In this document: piece by piece, positions 49,813 to 62,022 of the stretch
How the letters are laid out: every line of letters starts with the position of its first letter
Numbering within the stretch: position 1 is the first letter of the stretch
DNA from: Populus alba
Lineage: Eukaryota; Streptophyta; Magnoliopsida; Malpighiales; Salicaceae
Assembly (NCBI RefSeq): GCF_005239225.2
Contig: NC_133300.1
Location: forward strand, 5,609,875 to 5,673,874
DNA: 64,000 bases
Reading direction: 5' to 3'
Notes under the pieces: model-generated
Told to the model about the DNA's origin: nothing
Database searches by the model: none
Seen by the model: only the letters and a program-made list of their open reading frames with translations
Program-made: the position numbers and the translations under genes

Positions 49813-50571
49813 TCAGTATCCACTACCACTAACTGTTCCCTTGAACACATAAAGAGAATCATCATTATCAACACCATGCCACCTAAGGCTGCAACTGTCA
49901 CGCATGATCCTTTGCTTGTGTATAAACAAATAATCGTCTTGAGGGAGGATTTTTCTGCTCAAAAGAAGTTGCCTCATATCATTAACAGTGCTTGAGTCTT
50001 TCATTTCCAAAGGAATGCATGCTGCATTGAGCAAACAAGATGAAGTTTGCACCACTATACTTAGCTTTCTTGAGGGAGGATCATCCCTTATACGAGTCAT
50101 GGTTTTGAGGAACACAACGATCTCAGAGAATTCATGGATTCCATACTCGCTGAGGTTGCGAAAATCTTCATCGAGCTCCACCCCAGAAAAGAAAAGAGAC
50201 ATCCTTTTGATTGGCGTGCCATCAAAAATGTGGATTTTTTCCTTCAGGCTACGCACCGTATCTGTTCTGTCAACCTCTATATTGATCTGTCTTGCTGAAA
50301 ATTTCACTATGATTTGAATCTTACCACAGTAGCTGCTAAATGCTGGCATCATTGGTTTGATGGTGAGTTCAATTCTTGTCCCATCATTGACAATGGGATA
50401 GTCTTCCATGTCTAGTCCATCAACCAACTCCCAACCTGATACAGCAAGAATTTGTGCAGCCACAGGCACACCCACGAGTTGTTGAATCCTTCTTTTGATA
50501 TCAAGAACAGGATCTTGTAAGCCAATTTCTAAGAGAAATTCCCGTGCACCAGCAACAATAATGACCTTCAT
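49813..50571 (-). CDS. Triple ubiquitin-like-domain protein, 252 aa
   Basis: Intronless, minus strand. Three successive ubiquitin-like folds: residues about 1-75 (MKVIIVAGAREFLLEIGLQD, later QILAVSGWELVDGLDMEDY), about 83-158 (KIQIIVKFSARQINIEVDR, SLKEKIHIFDGTPIKRMSL) and about 170-248 (KLSIVVQTSSCLL, DMRQLLLSRKILPQDDY, WHGVDNDDSLYVFKG). No domain ends in GlyGly, so it is not a ubiquitin precursor. A non-conjugated adaptor is inferred. I chose the Met at 50571, where the first ubiquitin-like strand starts. An in-frame Met at 50643 would add 24 residues including a hydrophobic stretch (TLIIVILIISLHI), giving a possible signal anchor. Convergent with the 90-aa gene. Confidence 0.75.
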   Translation of the reverse strand: MKVIIVAGAREFLLEIGLQDPVLDIKRRIQQLVGVPVAAQILAVSGWELVDGLDMEDYPIVNDGTRIELTIKPMMPAFSSYCGKIQIIVKFSARQINIEVDRTDTVRSLKEKIHIFDGTPIKRMSLFFSGVELDEDFRNLSEYGIHEFSEIVVFLKTMTRIRDDPPSRKLSIVVQTSSCLLNAACIPLEMKDSSTVNDMRQLLLSRKILPQDDYLFIHKQRIMRDSCSLRWHGVDNDDSLYVFKGTVSGSGY

Positions 50572-51229
50572 CTTGTTCCAGCTTTTTATGTGAAGTGATA
50601 TTATAAGAATGACAATAATTAGCGTTGGATGTTTCAAGTTCATAAAAATGAGGAGTAAATAGCTATAAAACTCATGTTAAGAGAGTGAGAAAAACTATTT
50701 GTATGGTTAAATTCTCACTGGAAGCATTTTGTATATGGTCCACAAGCAAGAATTCATGCAACATGTATTCCTGAAACAGAACAAGCAGGCAAATATGTAT
50801 GCCTATCTCATACAAACACAGAATTTAACTTCTAGTTGTATTTTTCATGTCTTTCAGTCATGCCTCAAACCAATAACAGATTGAAACTATTTGTTGATTT
50901 TAAATGGTGGTCCTGAAAGGACCTCAGAGATGTTAACTGTCATATTAACAAACTGATGATCATCAAAAAGTACTGGTTGAAATTTTTTCTGTTGTCCTTA
51001 ATGGGCCATATTTATATACAAAAAAATCCCCCTGCTGCCGTATTACAGCTGCCTTTAATATCAAAAAAGAAAAGAATCTTTCTCATGTAGTCAAGCTTGC
51101 GAAAACAAGTGGTTCTAAGCAGTTAAGTATGAATTTGTCATAATCAGATAAGAATCTACCCTAAATAGATTATGTGGATGACTTAAAAGATATATTTATA
51201 GACTAGTGAGATAGATCAAAACCTAAGAG
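50572..51229. other. Intergenic, upstream of the triple ubiquitin-like gene
   Basis: Presumed promoter on the minus strand, otherwise no recognised feature. Confidence 0.35.
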
Positions 51230-53040
51230 GAGGTCTTGTTGCACCAAACCAAAACAACGACTCAAAAGGAGCATAACCTTTCATTCCACTATTAGATCAT
51301 GCTCATATTTTTACAGGAGTTTTAAAAAGCAGTTTTCCCTATAGTAGCTATTGTATCATTACATAGACCATCAGATCTCTAGATATCACAAATTTAGTTG
51401 AGACCCCTCGATTTTGGTAGTTTATGTGATTTTTCTTTTTATTTTTGGTCTTTCTTATTTTTAGATTTCCTTCTTATTTTAGATTTTATGCTTCTTTCAT
51501 TTATAAGTTCTAATATTTGTTTTTGTTTCCTAGTTGAGGTAGGGTTTTTGGCTTATTTATGACTTTGTAAACCTTCTAAAGAGACAAATTTGATTATCAT
51601 TATTTTAGAGAAAATAAAATATTGTGTTCTTTGTTTAATTATTATATTTAACTTTCACCTACATTAGTTGGTATCAAACCCAAACTATCCTAGATTTATT
51701 ACTTGCTATTGTTGTAATCCTATTGAAGAGAATTTGTTTTCTATTATGTGCACTAACAAAACATGGGAAAAGGTCATGGAACAAGGTGTGGCCAAGAAGG
51801 GGATGAGGAGCCCCCCTTTGAGAGAGGAATGTCTAGGAGCTCGTCATCCAAGATATGCTAAAGCAGATCACAAAATTAACCCATAGGCTAGAGGAGAGGG
51901 ACCTATGAGTTCATAAGCGGCATGAGTAGGAATAGGAGAGTGACCGAAGGTCCCTAGCCAATACTAAAAATCAGAGGCGAATTTAGAGGAGACAACCCTT
52001 TGAGCGAGAAGAGAACAAATCTTGGCATTTTGGCTTTCATGTCAAAACTCCTGAGTTTTCATTAACTTTATAGGCAAAATAATTCATAAATCAGTTGAAC
52101 GAGATTGAGAGGATTTTTTAGTACAAGAAAGTGCTTGAACATATGTAAATTGATTTCAGTTAGATTAAAAGACATGGCATCTTCTTGGTGGAAGGAGTTA
52201 AAGAAGAAACGAGAGAGACAAGGAAAAGCTAGAATCAATTATTAGGATAAGAAGAAGAAGAACATGAGAGCAAATTTATTCCTTTTGGCTACTCTCAAAC
52301 TCTATAGCAAAGGCTCCACATACTAAAACAAAGAGGTAAATCTATCAACAACTATACACTGATGAGTTCTACCAACTAGTTTTTATGAATAATCTGGCAG
52401 AAATAGAGGAGCAACTAGTGGCAAGATATCTTAGTGGTCTATGTCAATCTATTTAGGATGTACTACATCTTCAAGCCTTATGAATATTTTCATAAGCGTA
52501 TCAAAGAGCTCTAACGGTGGAGAAAAGGCAAGTTGATAGGACTGTTAGTAGAAATTTTAGGAGAGAACATAATAATAAAGAATGCAATAGTGATCCAAGA
52601 CATACCACCAACCAGACTAGGACGAATCAACAAAATCAATGGGCAAAAGGGCAAGGTTCTAGCTTTATACTTCGTTGTTTGAAATGTACTAGTGTAGTGG
52701 GACACTGTATTCTCATATTAGAAAATGTAGCAAACTAGAGAGTCATTTAAGAAAGAATCTACTAGTAGAGGAAGAGCCCGTAAATTTCATTTACAACGAA
52801 AATGATATAGACAATGATAAGGGTGTTCTACGTGGAGATGACAGTATTACCCTTATGATAAAAAAGAGTTTGTTAACTTTCAAGGGTGATTCAGATAAGG
52901 ATTTGAGGCATAATAATATCTCCCGCTCTACATGCACCATTAAAGACAAAGAATGCACTTTGATCATAGACAATAAGAACTGCAAGAATGTGGTCTCTAT
53001 AGAGGTAGTAAAGAAACAATAATTAGTTGGCGCCTGAAAG
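51230..53040 (+). mobile_element. Ty3/gypsy retrotransposon remnant (LTR end, gag, protease start)
   Basis: About 51230-51660 looks like an LTR (T-rich 'tttagatttcctt..., cctagttgaggtagggttt, gtaaaccttct'). It is followed at 51668 by ttggtatcaaaccc, a worn version of the Met-tRNA primer-binding site. Decayed gag follows: an MASSWWKELKK segment near 52172, [12 protein letters not shown] near 52410, a nucleocapsid-like RCLKC near 52670. The protease start appears near 52900-53010 (NNISRSTCTIKDKECTLIIDN...NVVSIEVVKK). Stops and shifts interrupt all of it. The Asp-Ser/Gly-Gly protease active site reads IIDNKNC, so it is inactive. Reverse transcriptase, integrase and the 3' LTR are missing. The element stops where the RNase H array begins. 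Confidence 0.72.
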
Positions 53041-53057
53041 TCACCCTAAACCCTACA

Positions 53058-53377
53058 AACTAACCCGTCGACCCAAGAATCAGATTGAGGCGGTGATATT
53101 GGAACGTCAAAGCTACGTTAGTCAGGAATGGAATTGCTTCCTTCAGCATGCTCACAGGGAAGGCAACTTCGATGCGGACGCATTAACGAAGATAATCATA
53201 TCAGAATCATTTGAATTGCACGTTTTCAACCATCCTCCAAGATCATTATCCTTGATTCTATTGGCTGATAAGATCGGAATGGCCGTGCCCCGGCATGGTG
53301 CTTTGGATCGAAATCAGATCGCGCATTTGAAAGTGCTCAGACGAGAGTTGTTGGCGAGAAAGCTCCACTGGTACTGA
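53058..53377 (+). pseudogene. RNase H unit 0, 5'-truncated
   Basis: Starts inside the RNase H domain (LTRRPKNQIEAVILERQ) and runs to the shared stop after ...LARKLHWY. It carries private changes, for example Gln for Arg in SYVSQEWNC and gagatacgc for gagattcgc in the spacer, as expected of an edge unit no longer homogenised with its neighbours. The first two catalytic acidic residues are missing. Confidence 0.85.
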
Positions 53378-53977
53378 GCATGAGGTTCTGGTGCTTGCAT
53401 GAAACTGCAACTTTGTTTATTTTGTGTTTTGTTCCATCGGGGCCGGCTGTACATGTATATCTAGATAGGTTTACGATTATGATTGTGATATTCTAGGAAG
53501 CTTGCACAGGTTATTCACATCTGGACGAATATTGTTGATCAGTTAATAAGAAAATCATTATTTGTTGTTACAATGGATTCCTTCGCTTTCTCTTATATTA
53601 TATATGTATGATACAGTGTTGATGTTTGTTTGATCGAATAGTAGGAAATGTTGGGTTGAAACAGATGTTCCTCATTCTTCCTTGTGGTTAATAGCGAGCA
53701 CCATGCATGTGTTGTCTTCAAGACAAACAATTTTTCTCAAATAGGTTTAGCTAAAGATTTGGAGATACGCAGTTTAATTTAATGCCAGAAATTATAGAAT
53801 CTCGTTAGCAAATATAGTTAGAATTAAAAGAGAATGAAGTAAAATAATTGAACCAAGCAGCAATATTGCCAAAGTTGGCCACTAATTAATAACGCATTGC
53901 ATGCTTATTTTGATGTCGCGGCTGCTTCTCTCTTTTGGCTTTTTAAGGACTTTCCTTTACATATCTCTTCCCTTTTG

Positions 53978-53998
53978 TTATATATATATATATATATA
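53978..53998 (+). promoter_or_regulatory. (TA)n-TATAAAAAC, putative TATA element of each array unit
   Basis: A TA dinucleotide run ending in TATAAAAAC lies about 210 nt upstream of the unit-1 ATG. The equivalent tract occurs in every unit (near 55545, 57110, 58675, 60235, 61795 and 63365) with variable repeat number. Promoter function is inferred from position only. Confidence 0.35.
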
Positions 53999-54208
53999 AA
54001 AACAAAACTCCATCTTGCTTTCTGAAATGCAAACCTAATCCATACTGGTTAAGGATTAACTAAAATCTTTATATCTATATTCACTCCTATCCTTTACAGT
54101 TTCTAATTACTACCACAATACCTCCACTCTGATTTTCTTTCTTCACCCTAAGTTTTTCTTTGTAAATCTGCGACTTTCTCCCATCTTGTTTCAATCTTGT
54201 TCGTGAGT

Positions 54209-54937
54209 ATGAACCCCTTCTTTCTTCCCCCGCCGTCGCCAATTTCATTCATCCATTCCCCCCCTCCAAACCCTATCTTGGTGCGTCGTCCTCCTCTCTA
54301 CTGCCATCCACCTCCTCACTTCTTTCCCGTCACAAACACTGGGATTCACTGGAAAAAAACCCCCTCTAGGGTTTGTCAAACTCAACACTGACGCAAGTTT
54401 ATAAATATAACTGTTCAAGATCGTCAGTTGCTGGGGTCTGCAGAGACGAACATGGAGTATGGCTGCTCGGTTTCTCTTCCAGAGTCAAATCTGGATCTGC
54501 CTTTGAATCCGAGTTGCTGGCTGTCCGAGAAGCATTGAAGTTGGCTTGGGATAAGGGGCTCAAGAGGGTTATCGTGGAATCTGATTCGGAGAGCGTGGTC
54601 AACAGAATTCGCAATCAACTAACCCGTCGACCCAAGAATCAGATTGAGGCGGTGATATTGGAACGTCAAAGCTACGTTAGTCGGGAATGGAATTGCTTCC
54701 TTCAGCATGCTCACAGGGAAGGCAACTTCGATGCGGACGCATTAACGAAGATAATCATATCAGAATCATTTGAATTGCACGTTTTTCAACCATCCTCCAA
54801 GATCATTATCCTTGATTCTATTGGCTGATAAGATCGGAATGGCCGTGCCCCGGCATGGTGCTTTGGATCGAAATCAGATCGCGCATTTGAAAGTGCTCAG
54901 ACGAGAGTTGTTGGCGAGAAAGCTCCACTGGTACTGA
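54209..54937 (+). pseudogene. RNase H unit 1, frameshifted
   Basis: The N-terminal frame from the ATG closes after about 60 codons (...VCQTQH). The RNase H frame is open from about 54373 to 54828 and carries SVAGVCRDEHGVWLLGF, FESELLAVREALKLAWD, VIVESDSESVVNRI and NFDADALTK. It then shifts at an extra T (near 54782) so that the conserved C-terminus is lost. An extra T at about 54400 also alters the first catalytic Asp region. Confidence 0.85.
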
Positions 54938-55768
54938 GCATGAGGTTCTGGTGCTTGCATGAAACTGCAACTTTGTTTATTTGTGTTTTGTTCCATCGGG
55001 GCCGGCTGTACATGTATATCTAGATAGGTTTACGATTATGATTGTGATATTCTAGGAAGCTTGCACAGGTTATTCACATCTGGACGAATATTGTTGATCA
55101 GTTAATAAGAAAATCATTATTTGTTGTTACAATGGATTCCTTCGCTTTCTCTTATATTATATATGTATGATACAGTGTTGATGTTTGTTTGATCGAATAG
55201 TAGGAAATGTTGGGTTGAAACAGATGTTCCTCATTCTTCCTTGTGGTTAATAGCGAGCACCATGCATGTGTTGTCTTCAAGACAAACAATTTTTCTCAAA
55301 TAGGTTTAGCTAAAGATTTGGAGATTCGCAGTTTAATTTAATGCCAGAAATTATAGAATCTCGTTAGCAAATATAGTTAGAATTAAAAGAGAATGAAGTA
55401 AAATAATTGAACCAAGCAGCAATATTGCCAAAGTTGGCCACTAATTAATAACGCATTGCATGCTTATTTTGATGTCGCGGCTGCTTCTCTCTTTTGGCTT
55501 TTAAGGACTTTCCTTTACATATCTCTTCCCTTTTGTTATATATATATATATATATATAAAAACAAAACTCCATCTTGCTTTCTGAAATGCAAACCTAATC
55601 CATACTGGTTAAGGATTAACTAAAATCTTTATATCTATATTCACTCCTATCCTTTACAGTTTCTAATTACTACCACAATACCTCCACTCTGATTTTCTTT
55701 CTTCACCCTAAGTTTTTCTTTGTAAATCTGCGACTTTCTCCCATCTTGTTTCAATCTTGTTCGTGAGT

Positions 55769-56498
55769 ATGAACCCCTTCTTTCTTCCCCGCCGTCGCCA
55801 ATTTCATTCATCCATTCCCCCCCTCCAAACCCTATCTTGGTGCGTCGTCCTCCTCTCTACTGCCATCCACCTCCTCACTTCTTTCCCGTCACAAAACACT
55901 GGGATTCACTGGAAAAAAACCCCCTCTAGGGTTTGTCAAACTCAAACACTGACGCAAGTTATAAATATAACTGTTCAAGATCGTCAGTTGCTGGGTGTCT
56001 GCAGAGACGAACATGGAGTATGGCTGCTCGGTTTCTCTTCCAGAGTCAAATCTGGATCTGCCTTTGAATCCGAGTTGCTGGCTGTCCGAGAAGCATTGAA
56101 GTTGGCTTGGGATAAGGGGCTCAAGAGGGTTATCGTGGAATCTGATTCGGGAGAGCGTGGTCAACAGAATTCGCAATCAACTAACCCGTCGACCCAAGAA
56201 TCAGATTGAGGCGGTGATATTGGAACGTCAAAGCTACGTTAGTCGGGAATGGAATTGCTTCCTTCAGCATGCTCACAGGGAAGGCAACTTCGATGCGGAC
56301 GCATTAACGAAGATAATCATATCAGAATCATTTGAATTGCACGTTTTCAACCATCCTCCAAGATCATTATCCTTGATTCTATTGGCTGATAAGATCGGAA
56401 TGGCCGTGCCCCGGCATGGTGCTTTGGATCGAAATCAGATCGCGCATTTGAAAGTGCTCAGACGAGAGTTGTTGGCGAGAAAGCTCCACTGGTACTGA
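55769..56498 (+). pseudogene. RNase H unit 2, several indels
   Basis: 730 nt from ATG to the shared stop. Relative to the 727-nt consensus it has one base fewer in the C run after CTTCTTTC and four extra bases (near 55893, 55945, 55995 and 56149). The domain is split between frames; the C-terminal half (from about 56157) is open to the stop. Confidence 0.85.
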
Positions 56499-57333
56499 GC
56501 ATGAGGTTCTGGTGCTTGCATGAAACTGCAACTTTGTTTATTTTGTGTTTTGTTCCATCGGGGCCGGCTGTACATGTATATCTAGATAGGTTTACGATTA
56601 TGATTGTGATATTCTAGGAAGCTTGCACAGGTTATTCACATCTGGACGAATATTGTTGATCAGTTAATAAGAAAATCATTATTTGTTGTTACAATGGATT
56701 CCTTCGCTTTCTCTTATATTATATATGTATGATACAGTGTTGATGTTTGTTTGATCGAATAGTAGGAAATGTTGGGTTGAAACAGATGTTCCTCATTCTT
56801 CCTTGTGGTTAATAGCGAGCACCATGCATTGTGTTGTCTTCAAGACAAACAATTTTTCTCAAATAGGTTTAGCTAAAGATTTGGAGATTCGCAGTTTAAT
56901 TTAATGCCAGAAATTATAGAATCTCGTTAGCAAATATAGTTAGAATTAAAAGAGAATGAAGTAAAATAATTGAACCAAGCAGCAATATTGCCAAAGTTGG
57001 CCACTAATTAATAACGCATTGCATGCTTATTTTGATGTCGCGGCTGCTTCTCTCTTTTGGCTTTTAAGGACTTTCCTTTACATATCTCTTCCCTTTTGTT
57101 ATATATATATATATATATATATAAAAACAAAACTCCATCTTGCTTTCTGAAATGCAAACCTAATCCATACTGGTTAAGGATTAACTAAAATCTTTATATC
57201 TATATTCACTCCTATCCTTTACAGTTTCTAATTACTACCACAATACCTCCACTCTGATTTTCTTTCTTCACCCTAAGTTTTTCTTTGTAAATCTGCGACT
57301 TTCTCCCATCTTGTTTCAATCTTGTTCGTGAGT

Positions 57334-58061
57334 ATGAACCCCTTCTTTCTTCCCCCGCCGTCGCCAATTTCATTCATCCATTCCCCCCCTCCAAACCCTA
57401 TCTTGGTGCGTCGTCCTCCTCTCTACTGCCATCCACCTCCTCACTTCTTTCCCGTCACAAACACTGGGATTCACTGGAAAAAAACCCCCTCTAGGGTTTG
57501 TCAAACTCAACACTGACGCAAGTTATAAATATAACTGTTCAAGATCGTCAGTTGCTGGGGTCTGCAGAGACGAACATGGAGTATGGCTGCTCGGTTTCTC
57601 TTCCAGAGTCAAATCTGGATCTGCCTTTGAATCCGAGTTGCTGGCTGTCCGAGAAGCATTGAAGTTGGCTTGGGATAAGGGGCTCAAGAGGGTTATCGTG
57701 GAATCTGATTCGGAGAGCGTGGTTCAACAGAATTCGCAATCAACTAACCCGTCGACCCAAGAATCAGATTGAGGCGGTGATATTGGAACGTCAAAGCTAC
57801 GTTAGTCGGGAATGGAATTGCTTCCTTCAGCATGCTCACAGGGAAGGCAACTTCGATGCGGACGCATTAACGAAGATAATCATATCAGAATCATTTGAAT
57901 TGCACGTTTTCAACCATCCTCCAAGATCATTATCCTTGATTCTATTGGCTGATAAGATCGGAATGGCCGTGCCCCGGCATGGTGCTTTGGATCGAAATCA
58001 GATCGCGCATTTGAAAGTGCTCAGACGAGAGTTGTTGGCGAGAAAGCTCCACTGGTACTGA
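57334..58061 (+). pseudogene. RNase H unit 3, frameshifted
   Basis: Consensus-like except an extra T in gtggttcaacag (about 57722), which breaks the domain between ESDSESV and NRIRNQ. The rest is identical to neighbouring units. Confidence 0.85.
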
Positions 58062-58898
58062 GCATGAGGTTCTGGTGCTTGCATGAAACTGCAACTTTTG
58101 TTTATTTGTGTTTTGTTCCATCGGGGCCGGCTGTACATGTATATCTAGATAGGTTTACGATTATGATTGTGATATTCTAGGAAGCTTGCACAGGTTATTC
58201 ACATCTGGACGAATATTGTTTGATCAGTTAATAAGAAAATCATTATTTGTTGTTACAATGGATTCCTTCGCTTTCTCTTATATTATATATGTATGATACA
58301 GTGTTGATGTTTGTTTGATCGAATAGTAGGAAATGTTGGGTTGAAACAGATGTTCCTCATTCTTCCTTGTGGTTAATAGCGAGCACCATGCATGTGTTGT
58401 CTTCAAGACAAACAATTTTTTCTCAAATAGGTTTAGCTAAAGATTTGGAGATTCGCAGTTTAATTTAATGCCAAGAAATTATAGAATCTCGTTAGCAAAT
58501 ATAGTTAGAAATTAAAAGAGAATGAAGTAAAATAATTGAACCAAGCAGCAATATTGCAAAGTTGGCCACTAATTAATAACGCATTGCATGCTTATTTTGA
58601 TGTCGCGGCTGCTTCTCTCTTTTGGCTTTTAAGGACTTTCCTTTACATATCTCTTCCCTTTTGTTATATATATATATATATATATAAAACAAAACTCCAT
58701 CTTGCTTTCTGAAATGCAAACCTAATCCATACTGGTTAAGGATTAACTAAAATCTTTTATATCTATATTCACTCCTATCCTTTACAGTTTCTAATTACTA
58801 CCACAATACCTCCACTCTGATTTTTCTTTCTTCACCCTAAGTTTTTTTCTTGTAAATCTGCGACTTTCTCCCATCTTGTTTCAATCTTGTTCGTGAGT

Positions 58899-59627
58899 AT
58901 GAACCCCTTCTTTCTTCCCCCGCCGTCGCCAATTTCATCCATCCATTCCCCCCCTCCAAACCCTATCTTGGTGCGTCGTCCTCCTCTCTACTGCCATCCA
59001 CCTCCTCACTTCTTTCCCGTCACAAACACTGGGATTCACTGGAAAAAAACCCCCTCTAGGGTTTGTCAAACTCAACACTGACGCAAGTTATAAATATAAC
59101 TGTTCAAGATCGTCAGTTGCTGGGGTCTGCAGAGACGAACATGGAGTATGGCTGCTCGGTTTCTCTTTTCCAGAGTCAAATCTGGATCTGCCTTTGAATC
59201 CGAGTTGCTGGCTGTCCGAGAAGCATTGAAGTTGGCTTGGGATAAGGGGCTCAAGAGGGTTATCGTGGAATCTGATTCGGAGAGCGTGGTCAACAGAATT
59301 CGCAATCAACTAACCCGTCGACCCAAGAATCAGATTGAGGCGGTGATATTGGAACGTCAAAGCTACGTTAGTCGGGAATGGAATTGCTTCCTTCAGCATG
59401 CTCACAGGGAAGGCAACTTCGATGCGGACGCATTAACGAAGATAATCATATCAGAATCATTTGAATTGCACGTTTTCAACCATCCTCCAAGATCATTATC
59501 CTTGATTCTATTGGCTGATAAGATCGGAATGGCCGTGCCCCGGCATGGTGCTTTGGATCGAAATCAGATCGCGCATTTGAAAGTGCTCAGACGAGAGTTG
59601 TTGGCGAGAAAGCTCCACTGGTACTGA
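58899..59627 (+). pseudogene. RNase H unit 4, two-base insertion
   Basis: Two extra T bases in tctcttttccag (about 59163) join an upstream ATG frame (MAARFLFSRVKSG) to the RNase H frame, so 159 codons are open from 59148. This version lacks the first catalytic Asp (LNTDAS), so it is not an intact domain. Confidence 0.85.
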
Positions 59628-60461
59628 GCATGAGGTTCTGGTGCTTGCATGAAACTGCAAACTTTGTTTATTTTGTGTTTGTTCCATCGGGGCCGGCTGT
59701 ACATGTATATCTAGATAGGTTTACGATTATGATTGTGATTATTCTAGGAAGCTTGCACAGGTTATTCACATCTGGACGAATATTGTTGATCAGTTAATAA
59801 GAAAATCATTATTTGTTGTTACAATGGATTCCTTCGCTTTCTCTTATATTATATATGTATGATACAGTGTTGATGTTTGTTTGATCGAATAGTAGGAAAT
59901 GTTGGGTTGAAACAGATGTTCCTCATTCTTCCTTGTGGTTAATAGCGAGCACCATGCATGTGTTGTCTTCAAGACAAACAATTTTTTCTCAAATAGGTTT
60001 AGCTAAAGATTTGGAGATTCGCAGTTTAATTTAATGCCAGAAATTATAGAATCTCGTTAGCAAATATAGTTAGAATTAAAAGAGAATGAAGTAAAATAAT
60101 TGAACCAAGCAGCAATATTGCCAAAGTTGGCCACTAATTAATAACGCATTGCATGCTTATTTTGATGTCGCGGCTGCTTCTCTCTTTTGGCTTTTAAGGA
60201 CTTTCCTTTACATATCTCTTCCCTTTTGTATATATATATATATATATATAAAAACAAAACTCCATCTTGCTTTCTGAAATGCAAACCTAATCCATACTGG
60301 TTAAGGATTAACTAAAAATCTTTATATCTATATTCACTCCTATCCTTTACAGTTTCTAATTACTACCACAATACCTCCACTCTGATTTTCTTTCTTCACC
60401 CTAAGTTTTTCTTTGTAAATCTGCGACTTTCTCCCATCTTGTTTCAATCTTGTTCGTGAGT

Positions 60462-61189
60462 ATGAACCCCTTCTTTCTTCCCCCGCCGTCGCCAATTTCA
60501 TTCATCCATTTCCCCCCCTCCAAACCCTATCTTGGTGCGTCGTCCTCCTCTCTACTGCCATCCACCTCCTCACTTCTTTCCCGTCACAAACACTGGGATT
60601 CACTGGAAAAAAACCCCCTCTAGGGTTTGTCAAACTCAACACTGACGCAAGTTATAAATATAACTGTTCAAGATCGTCAGTTGCTGGGGTCTGCAGAGAC
60701 GAACATGGAGTATGGCTGCTCGGTTTCTCTTCCAGAGTCAAATCTGGATCTGCCTTTGAATCCGAGTTGCTGGCTGTCCGAGAAGCATTGAAGTTGGCTT
60801 GGGATAAGGGGCTCAAGAGGGTTATCGTGGAATCTGATTCGGAGAGCGTGGTCAACAGAATTCGCAATCAACTAACCCGTCGACCCAAGAATCAGATTGA
60901 GGCGGTGATATTGGAACGTCAAAGCTACGTTAGTCGGGAATGGAATTGCTTCCTTCAGCATGCTCACAGGGAAGGCAACTTCGATGCGGACGCATTAACG
61001 AAGATAATCATATCAGAATCATTTGAATTGCACGTTTTCAACCATCCTCCAAGATCATTATCCTTGATTCTATTGGCTGATAAGATCGGAATGGCCGTGC
61101 CCCGGCATGGTGCTTTGGATCGAAATCAGATCGCGCATTTGAAAGTGCTCAGACGAGAGTTGTTGGCGAGAAAGCTCCACTGGTACTGA
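60462..61189 (+). pseudogene. RNase H unit 5, near-consensus
   Basis: The RNase H frame itself is open and complete to the stop, but no in-frame ATG precedes it; the first TTG/ATG in that frame is inside the domain at 60767. The ATG frame ends separately after the Pro-rich stretch. One extra T is present near 60510. Confidence 0.85.
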
Positions 61190-62022
61190 GCATGAGGTTC
61201 TGGTGCTTGCATGAAACTGCAACTTTGTTTATTTTGTGTTTTGTTCCATCGGGGCGGCTGTACATGTATATCTAGATAGGTTTACGATTATGATTGTGAT
61301 ATTCTAGGAAGCTTGCACAGGTTATTCACATCTGGACGAATATTGTTGATCAGTTAATAAGAAAATCATTATTTGTTGTTACAATGGATTCCTTCGCTTT
61401 CTCTTATATTATATATGTATGATACAGTGTTGATGTTTGTTTGATCGAATAGTAGGAAATGTTGGGTTGAAACAGATGTTCCTCATTCTTCCTTGTGGTT
61501 AATAGCGAGCACCATGCATGTGTTGTCTTCAAGACAAACAATTTTTCTCAAATAGGTTTAGCTAAAGATTTGGAGATTCGCAGTTTAATTTAATGCCAGA
61601 AATTATAGAATCTCGTTAGCAAATATAGTTAGAATTAAAAGAGAATGAAGTAAAATAATTGAACCAAGCAGCAATATTGCCAAAGTTGGCCACTAATTAA
61701 TAACGCATTGCATGCTTATTTTGATGTCGCGGCTGCTTCTCTCTTTTGGCTTTTAAGGACTTTCCTTTACATATCTCTTCCCTTTTTGTTATATATATAT
61801 ATATATATATAAAAACAAAACTCCATCTTGCTTTCTGAAATGCAAACCTAATCCATACTGGTTAAGGATTAACTAAAATCTTTATATCTATATTCACTCC
61901 TATCCTTTACAGTTTCTAATTACTACCACAATACCTCCACTCTGATTTTTCTTTCTTCACCCTAAGTTTTTCTTTGTAAATCTGCGACTTTCTCCCATCT
62001 TGTTTCAATCTTGTTCGTGAGT

